A stretch of DNA of 64,000 bases from Brevundimonas sp. Root608 (GCF_001427825.1 NZ_LMGT01000006.1:172895-236894), one strand, 5' to 3'. Shown: positions 28,620-38,139, numbered from the stretch's first letter. Made by a program: numbers and translations. The notes: generated by a model from the sequence alone, not told the origin.

Positions 28620-30136
28620 GACGCGCTGGCCGGTGTGGCGCCGAGGGCGAGGACGGCGGCGCGGAAGGCCTCGCCCCGCGCCTCGAAGTCCGGATACTGG
28701 TCGAAGCTGGCGGCGGCGGGCGACAGCAGCACCACCTCTTCGCGGCCGGTCGCGGCGGCGGCTTCGGCGGCGGCTTTCACGGCGCTGGCCATGTCGCCGC
28801 TGATCCGGTGCGGCGTCTCTCCCAGCCGGGCGGCGAACGGCCCCGCCGCCTCGCCGATCAGGAAGGCCTCGACGACGCGCGGGAAGAGGTCCTCCAGATC
28901 GTCGATCCCGCCCGCCTTGGCCCGCCCGCCGGCGATCCAGAAACTGCGTTCATAGCTGGCCAGCGCCTGCCGCGCGGCGTCGGCGTTGGTGGCCTTGGAG
29001 TCGTTGATGAAGCGGACGCGGCCGAGGCGAGCGACTTCTTCCATGCGATGAGCGAGGCCGGGGAAGGTCATCAGGCCTTCGACGGCGGCGGCGTGGCTCA
29101 CGCCCAGCGCGCGCGCGGCGGCCCAGGCGAAGGCGGCGTTCTGGGCGTTGTGGCGGCCGGGCAGAGAACGGGCGTTCGACAGGCTGACGTCCGCTTCACG
29201 CCTTACGCTCAAGACCCCGTCGGCCGCCAGAATCCCTTCTCCCCTCGGGGGAGAAGGTGGGCGGCGGAGCGGCTCGGATGAGGGGGCTTGCGCCGCCTGC
29301 CCGGCGCCAGCCTGTGCGTGTGGGGCAGACCCCTCATCCGCCTCGCTCCGCGAGACACCTTCTCCCCCCAGGGGAGAAGGGAGGGTGCTGACCGTCGTGA
29401 CGCGACGCCCGTTCTCCGCGAGGTCCGCCGCGATCGCCCGCCCCCATTTCTCATCCACGCCGACCAGCGCCAGCCCGTCGGCCCCCTGCGCCTGGAAGAT
29501 CCGCGCCTTGGCCGCGACATAGCCCGCCATGCCCCCATGCCGATCCAGATGATCGGGGCTGACGTTGGTCAGGATCGCCACGTCCGGCGCGAAACCGGTC
29601 GTCAGATCCAGCTGGTAGCTCGACACCTCGATCACATAGACCGCGCCCGATGTCGGCGCCGGCAGCGCCAGCACGCCGATGCCGATGTTGCCGCCGACGT
29701 GGACCGTCAGCCCCGCCTGTTTCAGCACCCAGCCGATCAGGGCCGTGGTCGTGGACTTGCCGTTGGTCCCGGTGATGGCCACGATCTTCGGACGGTCGCT
29801 CTCCGGCAGGGCCGCGATCGCGCGGGCGAACAGTTCGATGTCGCCGATCACTTCGACACCCGCGGCCTTCGCCTTGCCGACGGTCCAGTGCGGCTCGGGA
29901 TGGTTCAGGGGCGCGCCCGGCGACAGCACCAGGGCGGCGAAGCCCGACCAGTCGGCGCCGGTCAGGTCCTCGACGGCGAAGCCTTCGGCCTCGGCCTGCA
30001 TGCGGCTGGAGACGCTGTCGTCCCACAGCACCGGCAGGGCCCCGCCGGCCTTCAGGGCGCGGGCGGCCGTCAGTCCCGACCGTCCCAGGCCGAAGACCGC
30101 GATGCGCCGCCCTTCGAAACCGGGGACGGGGATCAT
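28616..30136 (-). CDS. murD: UDP-MurNAc-L-Ala D-glutamate ligase MurD with an in-frame repeat-derived insertion
   Basis: MurD adds D-Glu to UDP-MurNAc-L-Ala. At 506 residues it is longer than usual (about 440-470). Core motifs are intact: FGLGRSG near the start, ATP loop GTNGKST (123-129), EVSSYQLD (170-177), NVSPDHLDRH (191-200), GRHNAQNAAFA (327-337) and INDSKATN. Residues about 252-301, in the central domain between VTTVS and the strand before GRHN, are low-complexity (PSPLGGEG ... PSPPRGEG) and encoded by an inverted-repeat element, with no counterpart in ordinary MurD. The frame stays open across it, so the enzyme is probably active. GGAG precedes the ATG at 30136. The end overlaps ftsW (ATGA). 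Confidence 0.94.
   Translation of the reverse strand: MIPVPGFEGRRIAVFGLGRSGLTAARALKAGGALPVLWDDSVSSRMQAEAEGFAVEDLTGADWSGFAALVLSPGAPLNHPEPHWTVGKAKAAGVEVIGDIELFARAIAALPESDRPKIVAITGTNGKSTTTALIGWVLKQAGLTVHVGGNIGIGVLALPAPTSGAVYVIEVSSYQLDLTTGFAPDVAILTNVSPDHLDRHGGMAGYVAAKARIFQAQGADGLALVGVDEKWGRAIAADLAENGRRVTTVSTLPSPLGGEGVSRSEADEGSAPHAQAGAGQAAQAPSSEPLRRPPSPPRGEGILAADGVLSVRREADVSLSNARSLPGRHNAQNAAFAWAAARALGVSHAAAVEGLMTFPGLAHRMEEVARLGRVRFINDSKATNADAARQALASYERSFWIAGGRAKAGGIDDLEDLFPRVVEAFLIGEAAGPFAARLGETPHRISGDMASAVKAAAEAAAATGREEVVLLSPAAASFDQYPDFEARGEAFRAAVLALGATPASAS
29234..29383. repeat. Composite inverted repeat inserted in frame within murD
   Basis: Two hairpins, each CCTTCTCCCC ... GGGGAGAAGG (29235-29257, loop TCG; 29358-29380, loop CCA), lie at the ends. 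Going inward, the arms read AGAAGGTG, then a GC-rich part with GGAGCG, then GGATGAGGGG, on opposite strands. The total is about 150 bases, close to a multiple of three, giving about 50 residues. This is the well-known style of intergenic 'ccttctccc...gggagaagg' repeats of alphaproteobacteria, here inside a gene. Confidence 0.88.
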
Positions 30137-30146
30137 GGCAAAAGCT

Positions 30147-30270
30147 CCGTCATCCTCGGGCTTGACCCGAGGATCAGATGTTCCGCAGGCGCCGCGCCAG
30201 GGCGGTGCGAACTCACCAGCGATCGCGCGCGCGTACGGTCCGGCCCTCGGGTCAAGCCCGAGGGTGACGG
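30147..30270. repeat. Composite inverted repeat between mraY and murD
   Basis: Left arm CCGTCATCCTCGGGCTTGAC... (30147-30174) and right arm (30244-30270) are inverted copies. Each folds as a CCTCGGGCTTGACCCGAGG-like hairpin. The centre of about 69 bases is not recognisably coding. The edge of the element provides the CTCC/GGAG that serves as the murD ribosome site. It occupies nearly all of the 154-base gap at the only wide junction in the dcw operon. Confidence 0.85.
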
Positions 30271-30290
30271 TCTGTTTGATGAGGCCGGCT

Positions 30291-31400
30291 TCACCGCAGC
30301 TTCAGGGTGGCGAGGCCGAGCAGCGCCAGCATGGCCGAGACGATCCAGAAGCGGATCACCACGGTCGATTCCGGCCAGCCCATCTTCTCGAAATGGTGGT
30401 GGATCGGGGCCATCAGGAAGATGCGCTTCTTCGTGGCCTTGAAATAGGCGACCTGGATCATGACCGAGGCGGCCTCGATCACGAACAGGCCGCCGACGAT
30501 GCCCAGCACCAGTTCGTGCTTGGTCGCCACCGCGATGGCGCCGAGCGCGCCGCCGAGGGCCAGCGACCCGGTGTCGCCCATGAAGATCTTGGCCGGGGGG
30601 GCGTTGTACCAGAGGAAGCCCGTGCCCCCGCCGATGATGGCGGCGAGGAAGATGGCCAGCTCGCCGGCGCCCGGGACGTGGTGGATGCCGAGATAGCTCG
30701 AGAAGATGAAATTGCCGGCCAGATAGGCGATGATGCCGAAGGCGGCGGAGGCCATCATTACCGGCACGATGGCGAGGCCGTCGAGGCCGTCGGTCAGGTT
30801 CACCGCGTTCGAGAACCCGACGATCGTGAAGGCGGCGAAGGCGACATAGAACCAGCCGACGTTGAGCAGAACGGCCTTGAAGAAGGGGAAGGCGATCGAC
30901 GTCTCGAGGTTCGGGGATGTCGGCGACGCCTTCATCCAAAGCACCGTCAGCACGCCGGCGACCAGCGAGACGGCGACCTGGGCCAGCAGCTTCTGCTTCG
31001 AGGTCAGCCCCGCCGAGGTCTGTTTCGAGACCTTGGCGTAGTCGTCGATGAAGCCCAGCACGCCGAAGGCCGCGGTGACGAGGCTCACGATCCAGATGTA
31101 GGGATTGGTCAGGTCGCCCCACAGCAGCACCGCCACCGCGATGCCCGCCAGGATCATCAAACCGCCCATGGTGGGGGTCCCGACCTTGGACAGGTGCGAG
31201 ACCGGGCCGTCCGAGCGGATCGGCTGGCCCTTGCCCTGTTTGAGCCGCATCCAAGCGATGAACCGGCTGCCCATGGCGACCGAGACGATCATGGCCGTGG
31301 CCATGGCCAGGGCCACCCGCACGGTCTGGTACTGGACCAGGTTCAGCAGCGGATAATCCTGGGCGATGTCGGCATAGTGGAGATACAGCAGGTAAAACAT
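30291..31400 (-). CDS. mraY: Phospho-MurNAc-pentapeptide transferase
   Basis: MraY moves phospho-MurNAc-pentapeptide to undecaprenyl phosphate, making lipid I in the cytoplasmic membrane. The 369-residue protein has about ten membrane helices. The catalytic and metal region GFIDDYAK, the [11 protein letters not shown] segment, the [11 protein letters not shown] loop and the HHHFE motif before the last helices are all present. The ATG at 31400 shares one base with the murF stop (TGATG). It ends before a repeat element that separates it from murD. Confidence 0.97.
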   Translation of the reverse strand: MFYLLYLHYADIAQDYPLLNLVQYQTVRVALAMATAMIVSVAMGSRFIAWMRLKQGKGQPIRSDGPVSHLSKVGTPTMGGLMILAGIAVAVLLWGDLTNPYIWIVSLVTAAFGVLGFIDDYAKVSKQTSAGLTSKQKLLAQVAVSLVAGVLTVLWMKASPTSPNLETSIAFPFFKAVLLNVGWFYVAFAAFTIVGFSNAVNLTDGLDGLAIVPVMMASAAFGIIAYLAGNFIFSSYLGIHHVPGAGELAIFLAAIIGGGTGFLWYNAPPAKIFMGDTGSLALGGALGAIAVATKHELVLGIVGGLFVIEAASVMIQVAYFKATKKRIFLMAPIHHHFEKMGWPESTVVIRFWIVSAMLALLGLATLKLR

Positions 31401-32800
31401 CAGCCAGCCCCTCCCAGAGCAGCAAGGGCCCGGGCGACCAGTGACGCCTTCGACCCGTTCGATCCCTTGACCATGACCACGTCGCCGGGCGCAACCAGAG
31501 CCGCGGCCTCGGCGGCCAGTTCGGCGGCGGTCTCGCGCCACAGGCCCCGACGGGCGGGCGGCAGGACGTCGTGCAGCCGCTTCATCTCCGGCCCGGCGGT
31601 GTGGACCAGATCCAGCGCGGCGGCGTCGATGGCCGCGGCCAGACCTTCGTGGAGGACGCGCGACTGGTCGCCCAGCTCCAGCATATCGCTCAGGACGACC
31701 ACCCGCCGCCCGCCCGCTGACACCGGCCTGGCGCCGAGGCTGCGGAAGCCCGCGGCCATGGACAGCGGATTGGCGTTGTAGCTCTCGTCGATCAGGGTGA
31801 AGGCCCCGCCGGGCGCGGCCACGACCGTTGTCTGGCCCCGGCCCGCCAGCGGCTGGAAATCCGCCAGCGCGCTCAGCGCCGTCTCCAGCGGCACGTCGAG
31901 GGCGTCGAGCATCAACAGGACGCACAGGCTGTTGAGGCCCCAGTGGAAGCCGGACTGGCCGAGCGCGAAGTCGACCGTCTTGCCGAACATTTCGGCCTTC
32001 ACCCGCGCGCCTTGCGGCAGGGGCTCGAAATCGATCAGCCGGGCGTCGTGGCCGGCGCCGGTCCCGAAGGTGACGCGCCGGGCCCCGGCCTTGCGCGCGG
32101 CCGCGTCCAGCAGGACGGAAAACGCCGTGTCGCCGTTCAGCACCGCCACGCCGTCGGGGGCCAGGCCTTCGAAGATCGCCGCCTTCTCGGCCGCCACCCC
32201 GGCCTCGCCGTCGGCGAAGGCCTCGATGTGAACCGGGCCGATGGTGGTGACGCAGGCGGCGTGGGGCCGGACCATCCTCGACAGGGGCGCGATCTCGCCC
32301 GGCGCGTTCATGCCGATCTCGAACACCGCCCGCTCGGTCGAGCGCGGCATCCGGGCCAGGGTCAGGGGCACGCCGATGTGGTTGTTGTAGCTCTTGATCG
32401 AGGCGTGGGCCGGGCCGGCCAGGTCGAGCCCCGCCTTGACCGCCTGGGTCACGCTGGTCTTGCCGACCGAGCCGGTGACCGCCCCGCGCCGGACCCGCGC
32501 GCTGCGCTCGCGCGCGGCGACGCCCAGGGCTTCCAGGGCCCGCAGGGTGTCGGCGGTGACGACGGACGGTCCGCCCTCGACCGGGTGTTCGGTGATCGCG
32601 CCGGCCGCGCCGGCGGCGAAGGCGGCGGCGGCGAACTCATGCCCGTCGCGCGCGCCCTTCAGGGCCAGGAACAGGTCGCCGGGCACGATCTCGCGGCTGT
32701 TGTAGGTGATGCCGGTCGCCTCGAAGGCGACCCCGGACAGGCGGCCGCCCGTCGCGGCTTCAATTTCGGCGGAGGTCCAGAGCGGAGCGGTGTCAGGCAT
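31400..32800 (-). CDS. murF: UDP-MurNAc-tripeptide D-Ala-D-Ala ligase
   Basis: MurF adds D-Ala-D-Ala to UDP-MurNAc-tripeptide. From the ATG at 32800 it is 466 residues. The N-terminal domain has [19 protein letters not shown], the ATP loop reads [17 protein letters not shown] is at the start of the central domain, and the C-terminal [11 protein letters not shown] is clear. The start overlaps the murE end by 8 bases. An upstream Met (32836) is possible, and neither has a strong Shine-Dalgarno, consistent with coupling to murE. Confidence 0.95.
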   Translation of the reverse strand: MPDTAPLWTSAEIEAATGGRLSGVAFEATGITYNSREIVPGDLFLALKGARDGHEFAAAAFAAGAAGAITEHPVEGGPSVVTADTLRALEALGVAARERSARVRRGAVTGSVGKTSVTQAVKAGLDLAGPAHASIKSYNNHIGVPLTLARMPRSTERAVFEIGMNAPGEIAPLSRMVRPHAACVTTIGPVHIEAFADGEAGVAAEKAAIFEGLAPDGVAVLNGDTAFSVLLDAAARKAGARRVTFGTGAGHDARLIDFEPLPQGARVKAEMFGKTVDFALGQSGFHWGLNSLCVLLMLDALDVPLETALSALADFQPLAGRGQTTVVAAPGGAFTLIDESYNANPLSMAAGFRSLGARPVSAGGRRVVVLSDMLELGDQSRVLHEGLAAAIDAAALDLVHTAGPEMKRLHDVLPPARRGLWRETAAELAAEAAALVAPGDVVMVKGSNGSKASLVARALAALGGAG

Positions 32801-34259
32801 GGAGGCGAAGGGCTTCGGCGGCGACGGTTGCGTCATCGAAGGGATGAGTCGTCCCGCCGATGATCTGTCCCTGCTCATGCCCTTTTCCGGCGATGACCAC
32901 CACATCTCCGTCGCCCATCATCGCGATGGCCTGTTGAATGGCGGCGCGGCGGTCGCCGGTCTCCCGCGCGGACGGGCAGCCCTCGCGCACGGCGCGGCGG
33001 ATGGCGGCCGGGTCCTCGGAGCGGGGATTGTCGTCGGTGACGATGGCCACGTCGGCCAGACGGCCCGCGATCTCGCCCATCAGCGGCCGCTTGCCCTTGT
33101 CCCGGTCGCCGCCGGCGCCGAACACCACGATCAGCCGGCCCGTCGCATGCGGACGCAGCGCCTTCAGCACGGTCTCCAGCCCGTCGGGCGTATGGGCGTA
33201 GTCGACATAGACCTCGCCCTTTCCGGAACCGGGAATGCGCTGCAGCCGGCCCTGGGCGCCGGTGATCTTCTCCAGCCCCGCCAGCACCCGCTCGGGCGTC
33301 TCGCCAGCGGCGATGCAAAGGCCGGCGGCGACGAGGGCGTTCGAGGCCTGGAAGGCCCCGGCCAGCGGCAGCAGCACCTCGTGCATCGTCCCGCGCGCGT
33401 CAATGGTCAGGCGCTGGCCCTCCGGCGTGGCCCGACGGGCGACCAGCGACAGGTCCCGCCCGCGCTCGCCCACGCCCATGACGCCGAGGCCCGACATGAT
33501 CGAGGCGGCGGCGAAGCTGGAATAGGCGTCGCTGTCCGCGTTCAGCACGGCGGTCCGGCCGCGCGGCAGCAGGGTCTCGAACAGGCGCAGCTTGGCGGCG
33601 CGATAGGCCTCCATGTCGCCGTGATAGTCGAGATGGTCCTGGCTCAGATTGGTGAAGGCCGCGGCCTTCAGCGACACCCCGTCCAGACGCCGCTGGTCGA
33701 TGCCGTGCGACGACGCCTCCAGCGCCAGATGGGTCACGCCCCCGGCGGCCAGATCGGCCAGCATGCGGGCGGCGTCGGCGGCGTCGGGACTGGTCAGGCC
33801 GGGGCCCGTCAACGCCCGGTTAACGTTACCTGATTGGGCCAAAACCCCAAGCGTCCCCATGCTCGCGGCATGGAGGCCCATGGAGGCCCAGATCTGGCGG
33901 CAGAAGGCGGCGACCGAGGTCTTGCCGTTGGTCCCCGTCACGGCGACGCAGGTGGCCGGCTGGGCGCCGTAGAAGCTGCGCGCGGCGATGGCGTAGGCGC
34001 GGCGCACGTCGCCCGAGGTGACCAGCACCGGCGCCATGGCCGCGTCGGTGTCGGCCGGCGCCAGCACGGCGGCGGCGCCCTGCGACAGGGCCTGCGGGAT
34101 GAAGGCCCGGCCGTCGGCGGCGCTGCCCGGCAGGGCCACGAACAGCGAGCCCGGCGCGACCTTGCGGCTGTCGGCCGTCACACCGGTGATCACCGGGTCC
34201 GAGGCCACGTCGCGGCGCAGCAGCTCCGACAGTTTGACGGGGGACGGGACGGCGCTCAT
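32793..34259 (-). CDS. murE: UDP-MurNAc-L-Ala-D-Glu:meso-diaminopimelate ligase
   Basis: MurE adds the third amino acid to the peptidoglycan stem. It is 488 residues, with GVTADSRKVAPGSLFVALPG in the N-terminal domain, ATP loop GTNGKT (109-114), and the motif DNPR (410-413), which marks specificity for meso-diaminopimelate. Peptidoglycan should therefore be the usual Gram-negative type. The ATG overlaps the ftsI TGA (ATGA), so it is translated in a coupled chain. Confidence 0.97.
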   Translation of the reverse strand: MSAVPSPVKLSELLRRDVASDPVITGVTADSRKVAPGSLFVALPGSAADGRAFIPQALSQGAAAVLAPADTDAAMAPVLVTSGDVRRAYAIAARSFYGAQPATCVAVTGTNGKTSVAAFCRQIWASMGLHAASMGTLGVLAQSGNVNRALTGPGLTSPDAADAARMLADLAAGGVTHLALEASSHGIDQRRLDGVSLKAAAFTNLSQDHLDYHGDMEAYRAAKLRLFETLLPRGRTAVLNADSDAYSSFAAASIMSGLGVMGVGERGRDLSLVARRATPEGQRLTIDARGTMHEVLLPLAGAFQASNALVAAGLCIAAGETPERVLAGLEKITGAQGRLQRIPGSGKGEVYVDYAHTPDGLETVLKALRPHATGRLIVVFGAGGDRDKGKRPLMGEIAGRLADVAIVTDDNPRSEDPAAIRRAVREGCPSARETGDRRAAIQQAIAMMGDGDVVVIAGKGHEQGQIIGGTTHPFDDATVAAEALRLHA

Positions 34260-35989
34260 CGGCCGTCGCCTTCCAGATCCTCGAAGGCGGGGATCTTGTC
34301 GCCGACAGCGGTGCGATACGGGTCGGCGCGGCGCTGCACGTTCAGGAAGGGCGCGATCCGGTCGGCGATGCGGCCCACGGCCGGGGCGGCCACGAAGCCC
34401 CCGGTGCGCGGATAGGTTTGCGGCTCGTCGATCAGGACGAGGATCTGGTAGCGGCGCGCGTTCACCGGACCATCCGCCGGGAAGACGCCGGCGAAGGTGC
34501 CGACCGCGTGGGCGGTGGAATAGCGGCCGTTGACGGACTTGTTGGCCGAGCCCGTCTTGCCGCCGACGCGCAGGCCGGGCGCCTCGGCCCGGCCGCCCGA
34601 ACCGCGCACCACATTGCGGCGCATCAGGTCCAGCATGGTCAGGGAGGTCTCGGGCGAGATCACCTGCCGCGCCTGCACATCGGGCCGCCCGCCCTTGCGC
34701 AGGGTCAGCGGAATATAGCGCCCGCCGTTGGTCAGGGCCTGCATCGCCGCCGCCATCTGCAGCGGCGTGATCGAGATGCCGTAGCCGAACGACAGCGAGG
34801 CCAGGGTCGAGTCCGACCATTCGCGCGGAATGATCGGGGTCTCGGAGGCGATCTCGAACGGCGCCCGCGACATCAGGCCGAAGCGCTGGAAATAGTCGCG
34901 CATGACGCGCGGCCCCATCTCGGTCGACAGGCGCGAGGTGCCGATGTTGGACGAGTGCAGATAGACCTCCTCCAGCGTCAGCACCTTGTTGGTGGCGTGG
35001 AAGTCGGTGATCCGCCGGTTGCCGATCTGCAGCGCCTCCGAGGCGTCCAGCAGGGTGTTCATGTCGGCCCGGCCGGTGTCGATGGCGGCGGCGACGGTGA
35101 AGGTCTTGAACACCGAGCCCATCTCATAGGTCGCGGCCGAGGCGAGGTTGCGCGAGTTCGCCCCCGGCCAGCTGGCCATGCCCAGGACCTCTCCGGTCTG
35201 GACGTCGGTGATGATGCCCACCGCGCCCTTGGCCCGGGTCTCGGCGGCGGCGGCGGCCAGCTCGTTCTCGAGAATGCCCTGGATGCGCAGGTCGATGGAG
35301 ACCTGGAAGGTCTCGCCGCGCGCGCCGGCGGCGCGGATCTCGTCGTTGAAGGCGCGTTCGGCGGCGGACAGGCCGACCCCGCCGGTGTCGACATTGCCCA
35401 CGACATGGCGCGCCGATTCGCCCAGCGGATAGACCCGCACGTCCTCGGGCTCGAAGCCGATCCCGCCAAGGGCCAGGGCGTGGACCGCCACCTTCTCCTG
35501 CGGCGTCAGGCGGTTGATGACCAGCAGGCGCCGGTCGCCATTCAGCACGCGGTTCAGCTTGGCCATCGAGACCCGCGGCAGGGCGCGCTTGATCTGGATC
35601 GCCGCCGCCTTGCGGTCCCACACCTCGCGCGGATCGATATAGAGGCCGTAGTGGGTGATGTTGGTGGCCAGCAGGGCGCCGTTGCGGTCGACCATGTCGG
35701 CGCGGACCACCGCATTGGGATGGACCGCCGACCCCGCCCCGCCCTTCGGCGTCAGCAGGGCCGCATGTGCGGCGCCCACGGCCAGACAGACGAACACCGC
35801 CGAGAACAGCGACAGGATGACGAAGATGCGGACCCGCGTGTCTTCCTCCGGCCGGGCGTCGGCGCGGGCGCGGCCGAACGAATGCTCGACCCACCACATG
35901 GCCTCGGCCAGCCAGCGCCACGAGGGCCTGTAGCGCCGCCCGTCGTAGGCGGGGGACCGGTCGGCGGCGAAGGGATCGTGCGCGCTCAT
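34256..35989 (-). CDS. ftsI: Septal peptidoglycan transpeptidase FtsI (PBP3)
   Basis: FtsI cross-links septal peptidoglycan together with FtsW. The 577-residue protein has an N-terminal cytoplasmic stretch of about 53 residues and one membrane anchor (about 54-76), then the pedestal domain and the transpeptidase. Active-site motifs are SVFK (292-295, Ser292 nucleophile), SSN (346-348) and KTG (478-480). The start at 35989 is fixed by ATGA overlap with ftsL. A longer open frame upstream is a shadow of ftsL in another frame. Confidence 0.97.
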   Translation of the reverse strand: MSAHDPFAADRSPAYDGRRYRPSWRWLAEAMWWVEHSFGRARADARPEEDTRVRIFVILSLFSAVFVCLAVGAAHAALLTPKGGAGSAVHPNAVVRADMVDRNGALLATNITHYGLYIDPREVWDRKAAAIQIKRALPRVSMAKLNRVLNGDRRLLVINRLTPQEKVAVHALALGGIGFEPEDVRVYPLGESARHVVGNVDTGGVGLSAAERAFNDEIRAAGARGETFQVSIDLRIQGILENELAAAAAETRAKGAVGIITDVQTGEVLGMASWPGANSRNLASAATYEMGSVFKTFTVAAAIDTGRADMNTLLDASEALQIGNRRITDFHATNKVLTLEEVYLHSSNIGTSRLSTEMGPRVMRDYFQRFGLMSRAPFEIASETPIIPREWSDSTLASLSFGYGISITPLQMAAAMQALTNGGRYIPLTLRKGGRPDVQARQVISPETSLTMLDLMRRNVVRGSGGRAEAPGLRVGGKTGSANKSVNGRYSTAHAVGTFAGVFPADGPVNARRYQILVLIDEPQTYPRTGGFVAAPAVGRIADRIAPFLNVQRRADPYRTAVGDKIPAFEDLEGDGR

Positions 35990-36399
35990 TGCGCGGGCTC
36001 CGCGACCGGCGCGGCGGGGGCCGCGGCTTCGACGGGCGGCGCGGCGGCCGGAGCGGGCGGCGGCGCGGGCACGGCCGTCAGCGTCGACAGACTGGCCTCG
36101 GTCGCCTGGCGATGAACATCGACGGGCCCCAGACCCGCGCCGCGCGACAGGGCCTCCAGCCGGCCCGGCTGTTCCAGGCGGGCGACCTCTGCACGCAGCA
36201 GGCGGACGCGCTGGCCGTTGTCGGTGATCTGGCGTTCCAGATCGGTGATCCGGGCGCTCTCGCGGGCCGCCGCGGCCTTGGCCAGATAGACCGAGAAGAC
36301 CATGGCCGCGACCAGCATGACGCCGATGATCTCGACCCAGCGCACGCCGCGGATTTTCCACGCATACAGCCGGTTCAGGGTGGCGACGGCCGGGCTCAT
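35986..36399 (-). CDS. ftsL: Cell division protein FtsL
   Basis: FtsL is a bitopic divisome protein that works with FtsB/FtsQ and controls FtsWI. The 137-residue protein has a short cytoplasmic head, one hydrophobic segment (about 22-41), and a coiled coil (about 47-80, [20 protein letters not shown]). The Pro/Ala-rich tail is longer than in most FtsL. Sequence conservation in this family is low, so the call rests on topology and position between rsmH and ftsI. ATGA overlaps bind it to both neighbours. Confidence 0.9.
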   Translation of the reverse strand: MSPAVATLNRLYAWKIRGVRWVEIIGVMLVAAMVFSVYLAKAAAARESARITDLERQITDNGQRVRLLRAEVARLEQPGRLEALSRGAGLGPVDVHRQATEASLSTLTAVPAPPPAPAAAPPVEAAAPAAPVAEPAQ

Positions 36400-37346
36400 G
36401 CGGCGATCCTCCCCCAGGGCGCGGCGTCGGTGCGCACGGCGGCGCGCAATTTGGCCGACCGGGCGCGCGGGTTCGACCCCAGCTCCGCCTGGCCCGCCTC
36501 GCGGGCGCCCTTGAACGACAGGGTGAAGCTCGGCTTGCGGGTCTCGATGGCGACCGGGGCGTGGCGCGAACCGCCGGGGGCGTTGCCGGTGCGCTCGGTC
36601 AGGAAGGCCTTGACGATGCGGTCCTCCAGCGAATGGAAGGTGACCACGACCAGGCGCCCGCCCGGCGCCAGCGTCGCCTCGGCCGCCTCCAGCCCGGCGC
36701 GCAGTTCGCCCAGCTCGTCATTGACGGCGATGCGCAGCGCCTGGAACACGCGGGTGGCGGGATGGATGGCCGCGCCGCGCCGGCCGCCCAGCGCCTTCTC
36801 GACCACGGCGGCCAGATCCAGCGTCCGCTCGAACGGCTTCTCGACCCGGCGGCGCAGGATGGCGGTGGCGACCCGGCCCGACTGGCGCTCGTCGCCATAC
36901 AGTTTGAAGATATGGGCCATCGGCCCGTGGTCCCAGGTGTTGACGATGTCGGCGGCGGTCTGGCCCTCGTCCGACATCCGCATGTCCAGCGGCCCGTCGC
37001 GCATGAAGGAAAAGCCGCGCTCCGCCTGGTCCAGCTGCATCGACGAAACGCCGATGTCGAACACCACCCCGTCCAGCCTCGCCTCGCCCGATTGCGCGAA
37101 GGCGTCGGCCAGGCCCGAGAAGGGGGTGCGGATCAGCCGGAATTTGCCCGGATAGTCATTGGCCACGGCGTCCGCATGCGGCTGCACGGTCGGGTCGCGG
37201 TCCAGACCGATCACCGTCGCCCCGGTCGCGAGGATGGCGCGGGTATAGCCGCCGGCGCCGAAGGTGGCGTCGATGATCACGTCGCCGGGACCCGGGGCCA
37301 GGGCCTCGATCACTTCATCGAGCAGAACCGGGGCGTGAGGGCTCAT
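36396..37346 (-). CDS. rsmH: 16S rRNA (cytosine(1402)-N4)-methyltransferase RsmH
   Basis: RsmH (MraW) methylates C1402 in the ribosomal P site. The 316-residue enzyme has the SAM motif [10 protein letters not shown] (26-35), LDRDPTVQ, the [11 protein letters not shown] segment with RGFSF after it, and the late [12 protein letters not shown]. All are typical. The start at 37346 is set by the ATGA overlap with mraZ and gives [12 protein letters not shown]. It is the second gene of the dcw operon. Confidence 0.97.
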   Translation of the reverse strand: MSPHAPVLLDEVIEALAPGPGDVIIDATFGAGGYTRAILATGATVIGLDRDPTVQPHADAVANDYPGKFRLIRTPFSGLADAFAQSGEARLDGVVFDIGVSSMQLDQAERGFSFMRDGPLDMRMSDEGQTAADIVNTWDHGPMAHIFKLYGDERQSGRVATAILRRRVEKPFERTLDLAAVVEKALGGRRGAAIHPATRVFQALRIAVNDELGELRAGLEAAEATLAPGGRLVVVTFHSLEDRIVKAFLTERTGNAPGGSRHAPVAIETRKPSFTLSFKGAREAGQAELGSNPRARSAKLRAAVRTDAAPWGRIAA

Positions 37347-37792
37347 GCGCCCTCCCCTTTCACGTCGTCGCCCAGCATGACCTGACGGGCCAGGGCGCGG
37401 CGGGCGTCGCGGCGGGCGTTCCAGCGCGCCCGGTCCCAGATCTGGAAGCGCGGGCCCAGGCCGACGATGACCACGTCCTCGCCCAGGCCGGCGTCCTGAC
37501 ACAGGCTTTCCGGCAGGGTGATGCGGCCGCCGCCGTCGTACGAGAGCGGGCGCTGGCCGGCGTAGAAGGTTTCCTCGAGCGCGGTGCGCCGGTCGCTGCC
37601 GAACGGCAGGGCCTCGATGCGGGCGACGTATTCGGCCATCAGCTTGTCGCCGCCGGCCTCCAGGCAGTCGGACGCCATGGAGAAGAAGCAGAAGACGCCG
37701 TGCTCGGCGCCGTTGTCGGCGGTGCGGAACTCCTGCGGAATCAGCAGGCGTCGCTTTCCGTCCAACTGTTTCTCATAGGTCGAGAGAAACAC
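37343..37792 (-). CDS. mraZ: Transcriptional regulator MraZ
   Basis: MraZ is a DNA-binding repressor of the dcw operon with two AbrB-like swapped-hairpin domains. From GTG 37792 the protein is 149 residues and begins (M)[20 protein letters not shown], exactly the family N-terminus. An alternative GTG at 37843 would add 17 residues that homologues lack. Both half-domains are visible: DGKRRLLIP in the first and [10 protein letters not shown] in the second. It is the first gene of the operon, and the TGGG-repeat operator lies 64-98 bases upstream. Confidence 0.95.
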   Translation of the reverse strand: MFLSTYEKQLDGKRRLLIPQEFRTADNGAEHGVFCFFSMASDCLEAGGDKLMAEYVARIEALPFGSDRRTALEETFYAGQRPLSYDGGGRITLPESLCQDAGLGEDVVIVGLGPRFQIWDRARWNARRDARRALARQVMLGDDVKGEGA

Positions 37793-37855
37793 GCCTGCCC
37801 CAAACTCGGATCTCGCGATCCGCCCCTCTGTTCCCCTGAACACCCTCAGAGAGAA

Positions 37856-37890
37856 TGGGATAGCATGGGATCAACTGGGCCTCAATGGGA
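37856..37890. promoter_or_regulatory. Four-box MraZ-type operator
   Basis: TGGG occurs at 37856, 37866, 37876 and 37886, exactly 10 bases apart, each followed by A or C (TGGGA, TGGGA, TGGGC, TGGGA). MraZ is known to bind tandem TGGGN boxes separated by five bases in front of its own gene, so this is the expected autorepression site. The repeats read on the plus strand, opposite to the mraZ coding strand. Confidence 0.78.
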
Positions 37891-38100
37891 TTAGTTGACG
37901 GAGGTTAACCTCGAAGGTGGTTGAAAACGCTGTAACGACCAGAACATACATAGAACATCCAAAGTATAGACAGGCTGTGGACTGATGTTGCGCCGCAATA
38001 CGGGCCAAGGCGTTAACCGCCGAACGGCGGTCGACTTCTCTATCCCCCTCGCGGATGGCGACGAGGCGCGCCGCTGTTCGCGCCGTGACGGAGGGGCGGC

Positions 38101-38139
38101 CTCAAGCAGCGAGCGACCGCGTCGCGAGCGATAGGCCCC
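38101..38139. repeat. Palindromic dispersed repeat, copy 1
   Basis: CTCAAGCAGCGAGCG...GCGAGCGATAGGCCCC is nearly identical to 49158-49197 (a few substitutions). The outer bases GGCCT/AGGCC are complementary, so the unit can fold back. It lies just past the 3' end of rnpB. Confidence 0.75.

Noticed and set aside
37343..37843. MraZ start at GTG 37843
   Set aside because: It adds 17 residues not found in the family, and its GAGG is directly adjacent to the start codon, too close for a ribosome site.
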